8,787 nt of DNA, taken from NCBI GenBank assembly GCA_028703745.1, contig JAQVME010000043.1, positions 1 to 8,787 on the forward strand. Direction: 5' to 3'. The stretch is from Clostridia bacterium. Lineage in GTDB: Bacteria; Bacillota; Clostridia; Christensenellales; DTU072. Both the position numbers and the translations under genes were made by a program. The notes under the pieces are model-generated. The model saw nothing but the letters and a program-made list of their open reading frames with translations. It searched no databases and was not told the DNA's origin. This document shows, in pieces, positions 1 to 4,931 of this stretch. The number at the start of each line of letters is the position of its first letter. Position 1 is the stretch's first letter.

Positions 1-1
1 C

Positions 2-433
2 ATAAACAGAGGCGAACGCACTAAAGGCTCTTTGGTAGCATTTGTAGAAATCATATTATGGATTATGATAACGGGCACGGTGCTCGTGGGCTTCACAAAG
101 GCTCCGCTAAAAATAGTCGTATTCGCGCTGGCGTTCTCGCTTGGCAACTATCTGGGCTCCTGGCTGGAGAACAAAATCGCTCTCGGGCTCAGCACAATAC
201 AAATAATCACTTGCGAAGACAGCAAACAGCTGCTTGAAGTGCTGCGCCAAAACGACCTCGCCGTTACCGTGGTGGCAGCCGAGGGCAAAGACGGTATGCG
301 CAAGGTACTCGACATACACTTGAAGAGAAGCCGCATTCCCGCCACCGTCAAACTCATAAACAAAAACATCAAGGATTGCGTCATAACCGTTCGCGACGTA
401 AAGGTGCTTAAAGGCGGCTATATAAAAAAATAG
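2..433 (+). CDS. UPF0316 (DUF5698/DUF2179) membrane protein, 5'-truncated by window edge
   Basis: The frame is open from the left edge, so the gene starts outside the window; 143 residues are visible, ending in TAG at 431-433. A TTG at 32-34 could be read as a start, but the codons before it continue family-like sequence (Arg/Lys-rich loop, then a helix with FVEIILWIM), so it is internal. Two hydrophobic segments follow (about residues 11-30 and 36-52), then a soluble C-terminal domain of about 80 residues ending in DVKVLKGGY, as in DUF2179. The family (COG4843) normally has an N-terminal membrane part of about three helices and a DUF2179 tail; roughly the first helix is missing here. The biochemical role is unknown. 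DUF2179 also occurs in YitT-type proteins, where a ligand-sensing role has been suggested. Family placement comes from pattern recognition of the helix-loop-helix and the C-terminal GGY motif. Confidence 0.8.
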   Translation: MNRGERTKGSLVAFVEIILWIMITGTVLVGFTKAPLKIVVFALAFSLGNYLGSWLENKIALGLSTIQIITCEDSKQLLEVLRQNDLAVTVVAAEGKDGMRKVLDIHLKRSRIPATVKLINKNIKDCVITVRDVKVLKGGYIKK

Positions 434-440
434 TTGCTTT

Positions 441-469
441 TGCCGTTGAACCGTCGGCACCCTTTTTTT
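441..469 (+). terminator. Weak rho-independent terminator candidate
   Basis: Eight nt after the UPF0316 stop, TGCCG (441-445) pairs with CGGCA (455-459) around a 9-nt loop, followed by CCC and a run of seven T (463-469). The stem is only 5 bp and is separated from the T-run by 3 nt, so efficiency is doubtful. The position, between a gene end and a new promoter at 475, supports the call. Confidence 0.4.
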
Positions 470-474
470 CAGTA

Positions 475-503
475 TTGACATCATATGTAATAAAAGATAT
501 ACT
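475..503 (+). promoter_or_regulatory. Sigma-A-type promoter for the iclR cassette
   Basis: A perfect -35 TTGACA (475-480) is separated by 17 bp from a -10 TATACT (498-503), five of six to consensus. Transcription would start near 510, giving a leader of about 100 nt before the iclR ATG at 614. It is one of the best promoter matches in the window and probably drives iclR, the GH105 gene and the transporter. Confidence 0.8.
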
Positions 504-513
504 GTTTGAAGTA

Positions 514-534
514 ACCCGGTGTAAGAACCCGGGT
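514..534 (+). promoter_or_regulatory. Operator-like dyad just downstream of the iclR promoter
   Basis: ACCCGG (514-519) and CCGGGT (529-534) form a 6-bp inverted repeat around 9 nt. The same stretch also holds a direct repeat AACCCGG (513-519 and 526-532). It lies at about +5 to +25 from the predicted start site. IclR-family regulators often bind near their own promoter, so an autoregulatory operator is plausible. It could instead form a small hairpin at the transcript 5' end; the A-run after it (535-540 and on) does not make it a terminator. Confidence 0.4.
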
Positions 535-613
535 AAAAAAATATCTTTGTACCGGAACCCTGTTCTGATGAACGGAACAATGGAAGAATATTAAGGTTTA
601 TAAAAGAGGTAAT

Positions 614-1363
614 ATGGAGAACTGCAATCAGAGCGCAGAGCGAATTTTTGACATTATCGAGCTTATCGCCGCAAGTTCAAGAGAAATGGGCGTTACGGAG
701 ATAGCCGGCAGCCTTGGACTAGCAAAAAGCACGGTTTTTCGTGTGCTGAATTCGCTGCTTTGCAGAAACTACCTAGAGAAGAATCCCCAAAACGATAAAT
801 ATAGGCTGGGCTTCAAATTTATTGCCGTTGCGGGCAGCTATATGTCAAGGTTGGACATAAGAACGGCAAGCGCGCCCTTTATCCACCGCCTCACAAAAGA
901 GCTGGGCGTTACGACGCATATTGCCGTACTTCGCGACAACTTAGCCGTATATATAGAAAAAGTGCAACCCTATTCGTATTCTTGTATGTATTCGGAAATA
1001 GGCAAGTCCATTGAGTTGTATTGCAGCTCGCTGGGCAAGGCGCTGCTGCTCGGATTTTCCCCGTCAGCGTACACAAGCTATTTAGAAAACTTGAGTGCAA
1101 TCAAATATACGCCCACGACGCTAAGCCGCGCAGAGCTGGAGAACGAAATTGAGCAAGCTAGGCATACTCTCATAACGCTTGACAACGAGGAACACGAAAG
1201 AGGCGTTTTTTGTATTGGCACCCCTATATATGATTACAAAGGACAAGTGCTTGCGGCTATCAGCATCTCCGGAATGGACAAAAAGCTATTGTCCGACAGC
1301 GCAAGCCAAGACGCTCTTCGCGACGCCGGCAAAGAAATCTCAAAGCTTTTTGGCGGCAAATGA
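614..1363 (+). CDS. IclR-family transcriptional regulator
   Basis: This 249-residue DNA-binding regulator has the usual length and two-domain layout of the IclR family. Residues about 8-70 form the winged helix-turn-helix (helix-turn-helix near 25-48, with GVTEIAG, the recognition part LAKSTVFRVL, then a wing ending YRLGFKF). Residues about 75-248 are the effector-binding domain, including the LYCSSLGKALL segment typical of the family. The ATG at 614 has AGAGGT at 605-610 just upstream, and the promoter at 475-503 stands before it. It is the first gene of a cassette with a GH105 hydrolase and a sugar symporter, so it most likely controls them in response to a uronate or oligogalacturonide-type product, as KdgR does in enterobacteria; the ligand is inference. 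There is no frameshift or missing domain. Family confidence is high; ligand is unknown. Confidence 0.92.
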   Translation: MENCNQSAERIFDIIELIAASSREMGVTEIAGSLGLAKSTVFRVLNSLLCRNYLEKNPQNDKYRLGFKFIAVAGSYMSRLDIRTASAPFIHRLTKELGVTTHIAVLRDNLAVYIEKVQPYSYSCMYSEIGKSIELYCSSLGKALLLGFSPSAYTSYLENLSAIKYTPTTLSRAELENEIEQARHTLITLDNEEHERGVFCIGTPIYDYKGQVLAAISISGMDKKLLSDSASQDALRDAGKEISKLFGGK

Positions 1364-1437
1364 ACGGCGGCAACATGATTTGCGACAACAAGCAAGCATG
1401 TATTTCAGCAGGCGAAATTTAATAAAAACTATATGTG

Positions 1438-1456
1438 AAGCCGAACCAATTGGCTT
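1438..1456 (+). repeat. Small inverted repeat between iclR and the GH105 gene
   Basis: AAGCC (1438-1442) and GGCTT (1452-1456) form a 5-bp dyad around a loop that contains most of the palindrome CCAATTGG (1446-1453). It sits in the 112-nt gap between iclR and the GH105 start, just before that gene's ribosome binding site. It could be a weak operator or an mRNA processing hairpin. I see no convincing promoter in this gap. Confidence 0.25.
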
Positions 1457-1466
1457 AGATATTTTT

Positions 1467-1473
1467 GAGGTGA
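1467..1473 (+). promoter_or_regulatory. Ribosome binding site that decides the GH105 start
   Basis: GAGGTGA (1467-1473) matches seven consecutive bases of the anti-Shine-Dalgarno complement (AAGGAGGTGATC). Its GAGG core ends 5 nt before the ATG at 1476. An upstream in-frame ATG at 1398 has no comparable site. Confidence 0.65.
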
Positions 1474-1475
1474 GA

Positions 1476-2549
1476 ATGACTGATTTTGATAAAGTAAAAG
1501 AATTGTGCGATTACTTAGTGAAGGCATGGAAACCGTCTTCATTACGCTGGGGCTGGGGTGAGGCGCTTTTCACTTACGCGCTTTCAGAATTGGACACTTA
1601 TATTGGAGAAGACAGATACCTGCCTTTTGTTAAAGCGTATTGCGATTTTCACGCCTCTAGCGTACCCACCGTAGACTGCTCGGACACCGCGGCGCCGGCG
1701 CTTACCACTTATTTTTTATATAAAAAAACAGGTGAACGGAAATACCTCGAATTAACTAATCTCACTCTGGATTACATAAAAAATTCCGAAAAGGTACTGG
1801 AAGATATCCCCAACCATTTCGGCTTTTCAAAGGACGCCAAATATCCCGTTTCTATATGGGTGGACAGCCTTATGATGTTCTCGGTGTTCACCGCGCGCTT
1901 CGGCGCAGAGCAGAGAGACGAGGGCTTGCTCGACTACGCAGGCAGACAGCCTGCGGTATTTGCAAAATATCTTATGGACGAGTCTGACGGCGCATGGTAT
2001 CACGCCTACTGGGTTAAGCAACGTACGCACTATCCCAGAAGAAAGCTATTTTGGGGGCGGGGCAACGGCTGGGTAGTGGCAAGCTTTCCGATGATTTATG
2101 AGTATCTCGGAGAAAGCAGCGCCTATGCCGCAGAAATAAAAGAGCTCTACAAAAAATCCGTTGACGGCATTTTGAAATATCAGCGGCAGGACGGCGCCTT
2201 TCATACCGTCATAAACAAAAAATCCACCTACCGCGAGCTTTCGGCGGCGGCGCTTGTGGCGTGCGGCTTATATCAAGCAGTGCGGCTGGGCATGCTGAAC
2301 GAAAAATATCTCGAGAACGCCGACAGGGCTTTTAACGTTTGTATAGAAAGCCTTATATTTGATGATAACGGCGTCTTTTTTCCGGAGATATCCCGCCCCA
2401 CGGTACCCATGCGTTATATCCCGTATTTATGGTACAAGTTTTTGCCCAAAGGCAGGAATTGGAATTATGGCGTCGCCGCGTTGGCGCTTGCCGCGATTCA
2501 ACAAGACAAAATAAAAAAGTCAGCAAGGAGCAACGATGCGCATAACTGA
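1476..2549 (+). CDS. Glycoside hydrolase family 105, unsaturated rhamnogalacturonyl hydrolase-like
   Basis: This predicted 357-residue cytoplasmic enzyme would release the terminal 4,5-unsaturated galacturonic acid from pectin (rhamnogalacturonan) oligosaccharides made by lyases. It matches the YteR/YesR family of alpha6/alpha6 barrels in length and motifs. Residues that appear to align with B. subtilis YteR are D70 (in DCSDTAAP, for YteR D88), catalytic D130 (in IWVDSLMM, for D143), H176 (in WYHAYW, for H189) and R195 (in WGRGNGW, for R213). No signal peptide is seen. The frame is open as far back as 1179 inside iclR, but the ATG at 1476 has the only good ribosome binding site and gives family-like length; ATG 1398 is the alternative. 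The gene ends 14 nt inside the next gene, implying translational coupling to the transporter. Substrate could also be another unsaturated uronide, since GH105 and the related GH88 vary. Confidence 0.85.
   Translation: MTDFDKVKELCDYLVKAWKPSSLRWGWGEALFTYALSELDTYIGEDRYLPFVKAYCDFHASSVPTVDCSDTAAPALTTYFLYKKTGERKYLELTNLTLDYIKNSEKVLEDIPNHFGFSKDAKYPVSIWVDSLMMFSVFTARFGAEQRDEGLLDYAGRQPAVFAKYLMDESDGAWYHAYWVKQRTHYPRRKLFWGRGNGWVVASFPMIYEYLGESSAYAAEIKELYKKSVDGILKYQRQDGAFHTVINKKSTYRELSAAALVACGLYQAVRLGMLNEKYLENADRAFNVCIESLIFDDNGVFFPEISRPTVPMRYIPYLWYKFLPKGRNWNYGVAALALAAIQQDKIKKSARSNDAHN
2525..2530 (+). promoter_or_regulatory. Ribosome binding site of the transporter, inside the GH105 gene
   Basis: AAGGAG (2525-2530) stands 5 nt before the ATG at 2536, within the last codons of the GH105 gene. 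This fixes the transporter start and the 14-nt overlap. Confidence 0.75.
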
Positions 2550-3996
2550 AAAAATAAGGGGCGCATTGAGTAACTTCAAGAGCACCTCCTCCTTCACGTT
2601 GAAAGAACAACTGGGCTTTGCCAGCGGACTATTCGGAGAGGACATGATGATAGATATGGTCGGCACGTTTATGCTGGTCTTTCTCACCGATTACGTCGGC
2701 ATTGAATTGGCGGCGCTCTCCATAATCACGTTGCTCACCAACGCCTTGGGTCTCATAAACGACCCTATTGCCGGCGTAGTCGTCGAAAAGACCCATTCAA
2801 AGCTGGGGCGCGCAAGACCGTATCTTCTGTTCGCACCCTTTCCCCTTGCCATAAGCTCAATATTGCTGTTTGTCATTCCCGACTTGTCCTACAACGGCAG
2901 ACTGGTATACGTCTTCATTTTCTATTTTATTTACGCTATGGGTTATACGTTCTATGACTTATCCGTCATGTCCGTTGCCGCGCGAATTAACCTTTCGCCC
3001 AAAGACCGAAAAAAATTCTTTTCCATGGGAGAATTGGCCGCCACTCTCGGCTCTATGTTGCCCGGATTTATACTCCCCATACTTATCTCAATGGTGAAAA
3101 ATGACGCCTCAATAACCAATCAATTCAAAGCGCAAACCAACGTTTATTTTATTTGCGCCGTGGTCTTTTCTGTCGTTGCCACGGTGATGATGATTATACC
3201 TTTCTTTACCTTGAAAGAGAAAAATCTCGACTTGTCGTCGATTAGAGAAAAGGTCAAAATAAAGCCTTCCGCCATATTAAAAAACAAACCGCTAATGCTG
3301 GCGTTTGTCACAAATATAATCGAAAGCTTCCGTCAGGCGAGCATAGGTCTACTAGCTTATTTCTATCTGCACACCCTCAACAACTTTGCTTTGGGTTCTA
3401 TTTTTAGCATTTTTAGCGGCATCCTTGCATATATCGGTATCGCTCTTGTGCCGTGGTTTGGAAAAAGATTTTCGACCAAGGCACTTCTCATCGGCGGATA
3501 TCTGTATATGGTTTTTTGGTTCATTATTTTCCTCATTGTCGGGTACAACAATTTGATATTTGTGGGCGCCATACTAGCTATTGCGGGAGCCCCTAGCGGT
3601 CTTTTGAGAGCAGCCCGAAGATTCTATGTAGTTGACTCCATAGACTATATGGAGTGGAAAACGGGCGAGAGGTCGGAGGGCATGGTCATGGCTTTAAACT
3701 CGCTTTCTTGGAAAATGCGTAAGGCGTTGAAAGAGCCGCTGCTAACGCTTGGGCTGGTTATTATCGGTTACCAAATAGCGACCAACGGCCGGGAAGCCGT
3801 ACAGACTGAAGCCGTAAAAAAAGGTATTTTTTATCTGATGATTTTTACCACGCTCATTGGCAGCCTGGGTTCCGTAATACTCTTCATGTTCGACGACTTC
3901 ACCGGAAAAAAGAAAGAACGGATACTGGCGGAGCTCAAGGCGCGCAAAGAGTCATTACTGCCCATAACGGATACCGAAGGCGAAAAACCCATTTAG
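2536..3996 (+). CDS. GPH-family (MelB-like) sugar:cation symporter
   Basis: This 486-residue inner-membrane protein belongs to the glycoside-pentoside-hexuronide:cation symporters of the major facilitator superfamily. After a hydrophilic stretch of about 25 residues there are roughly twelve hydrophobic helices and a charged C-terminal tail (DDFTGKKKERILAELKARKE). The first helix region carries FGEDMMID, where D36 corresponds to MelB D19. The loop motif LINDPIAG (D76, MelB D59) is followed by HSKLGRARPYLL, the family's R/K-x-G-R/K-x-R/K-P signature. The MelB cation-site residue D55 appears to be G72 here. Being coupled to a GH105 gene, it most likely imports unsaturated pectin disaccharides or related glycosides with H+ or Na+; the substrate is inference. 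No terminator is visible in the 66 nt before ku, so read-through into ku is possible. Confidence 0.88.
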   Translation: MRITEKIRGALSNFKSTSSFTLKEQLGFASGLFGEDMMIDMVGTFMLVFLTDYVGIELAALSIITLLTNALGLINDPIAGVVVEKTHSKLGRARPYLLFAPFPLAISSILLFVIPDLSYNGRLVYVFIFYFIYAMGYTFYDLSVMSVAARINLSPKDRKKFFSMGELAATLGSMLPGFILPILISMVKNDASITNQFKAQTNVYFICAVVFSVVATVMMIIPFFTLKEKNLDLSSIREKVKIKPSAILKNKPLMLAFVTNIIESFRQASIGLLAYFYLHTLNNFALGSIFSIFSGILAYIGIALVPWFGKRFSTKALLIGGYLYMVFWFIIFLIVGYNNLIFVGAILAIAGAPSGLLRAARRFYVVDSIDYMEWKTGERSEGMVMALNSLSWKMRKALKEPLLTLGLVIIGYQIATNGREAVQTEAVKKGIFYLMIFTTLIGSLGSVILFMFDDFTGKKKERILAELKARKESLLPITDTEGEKPI

Positions 3997-4029
3997 TCCT
4001 TATTTCAGCATAATAAAAAATACGCAAAA

Positions 4030-4069
4030 GCGCCATAATAGCATCGGGAGAAACAATCTATTATGGCGC
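4030..4069 (+). promoter_or_regulatory. Perfect 12-bp inverted repeat enclosing the ku start codon
   Basis: GCGCCATAATAG (4030-4041) is the exact reverse complement of CTATTATGGCGC (4058-4069), with a 16-nt loop. The 3' arm contains the ku ATG (4063-4065), and the loop holds the likely ribosome binding site GGGAG (4046-4050). As RNA this would put the start codon in a stem; as DNA it would be an operator-like palindrome. There is no following T-run, so it is not an intrinsic terminator. Confidence 0.6.
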
Positions 4070-4878
4070 ATTCTTATAAGAGCAGCATCAGCTTCGGACT
4101 GGTATATATCCCGGTAACGCTGCATTTGTGCGTAAGAAGCAACGACGTCAGCTTTAATTTTATAGACAAAAACACTATGTCCCGTATCAGGTACAAAAAA
4201 ACCTGCCTTGACTGTCAGGGCAGAGAGGTAAACCCGGAAGATATAGTCAAAGGCTACGAATACGAGGATGACAACTACGTTATAATCGAGGACACGGATT
4301 TTGAGAAAATAAAGAGCAAGCGGGACAAGACCATAGCCATAGAAAAGTTCGTCAAGCTCAGCAATGTAGACCCCATTTATTATGATAAGACATATTACGT
4401 AGCGCCTTCGGGCGCAGAGCAGGCGTATAGTCTGCTGATGGGCGCCATGGAAACAAAGGGCATGGCGGGCGTGGCAAAAAGCGTGCTGGGCACAAAGGAC
4501 ACCCTTATCGTTGTGCGCGTAAAGAATGGTCGCATGCTGCTCAGCACCTTGTTCTTTAGCGACGAAATACAGGAATCTCCGGCAAAGGCTATCAAGCCCG
4601 TTACTTCGGGGAAGGAACTCGAACTGGCGCAAAGTCTTATCGAGAATATGAGTGACGAGTTCGAACCGTCGCTTTATAAAGACGAATACCGCGAAAAGCT
4701 TATTGCGCTCATCGATTCAAAAATACACGGCAAGGCGTTCTCTCTTCCGAAAGAAAAAGACGAACAACGTGTCGGCAGTCTTATGGACGCGCTTATAAAA
4801 AGCATAGAATCCGCCCGCAAACCTCCCGAAAAGCCCGCAAAAGGCATTGCGCCCGTACGAAAAGCAAAGGCGAATTAG
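4063..4878 (+). CDS. ku: Ku protein, bacterial non-homologous end joining
   Basis: This 271-residue protein is a typical single-domain bacterial Ku, which forms a homodimeric ring on DNA double-strand ends and recruits LigD. It shows the N-terminal ISFGLVYIPV strand segment, SRIRYKKTCLDC (C48 and C51), then DIVKGYEYEDDNYVII, all characteristic of the family. The C-terminal tail is Lys/Pro-rich (about residues 250-271), as in many bacterial Ku proteins, where such tails contact DNA. The start at ATG 4063 is well fixed: an in-frame TAG lies at 4039-4041, and the family N-terminus begins immediately after the ATG. ligD follows after 53 nt, so the two are very likely cotranscribed. No clear sigma-A promoter is seen in the 66 nt upstream; expression may come from read-through, or from another sigma factor. 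Confidence 0.95.
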   Translation: MAHSYKSSISFGLVYIPVTLHLCVRSNDVSFNFIDKNTMSRIRYKKTCLDCQGREVNPEDIVKGYEYEDDNYVIIEDTDFEKIKSKRDKTIAIEKFVKLSNVDPIYYDKTYYVAPSGAEQAYSLLMGAMETKGMAGVAKSVLGTKDTLIVVRVKNGRMLLSTLFFSDEIQESPAKAIKPVTSGKELELAQSLIENMSDEFEPSLYKDEYREKLIALIDSKIHGKAFSLPKEKDEQRVGSLMDALIKSIESARKPPEKPAKGIAPVRKAKAN

Positions 4879-4923
4879 TTCAAGTTGCAAAAAACAACCT
4901 CGACAGCCGTGGTTTGACGGAAC

Positions 4924-4927
4924 GGAG
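4924..4927 (+). promoter_or_regulatory. Ribosome binding site that decides the ligD start
   Basis: GGAG (4924-4927) lies 4 nt before the ATG at 4932. The frame also has a TTG at 4914, but that has no ribosome binding site and would only add six residues absent from the usual LigD N-terminus. Confidence 0.55.
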
Positions 4928-4931
4928 AAAT

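Noticed and set aside
107..580. 157-codon open frame on the - strand over UPF0316 and the iclR promoter
   Set aside because: It runs antisense to a clear family member and across a consensus promoter; the composition is a frame shadow and no start site is supported.
510..613. Riboswitch in the iclR leader
   Set aside because: The leader is about 100 nt and has small hairpins, but I see no conserved core of any known riboswitch class; an operator explains the dyad more simply.
1360..1422. 20-codon open frame starting with an ATGA overlap at the iclR stop
   Set aside because: No ribosome binding site, no recognisable peptide and no reason beyond the overlap to call it a gene.
1179..1475. N-terminal extension of GH105 by 99 codons overlapping iclR
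   Set aside because: The extra residues are shadow-like (read from iclR in another frame), have no ribosome binding site and exceed the family's length. Translation from 1476 explains everything.
4000..4632. 210-codon open frame on the - strand across the start of ku
   Set aside because: It mirrors the ku coding frame, has no family resemblance and no promoter or ribosome binding site; ku on the + strand is unambiguous.
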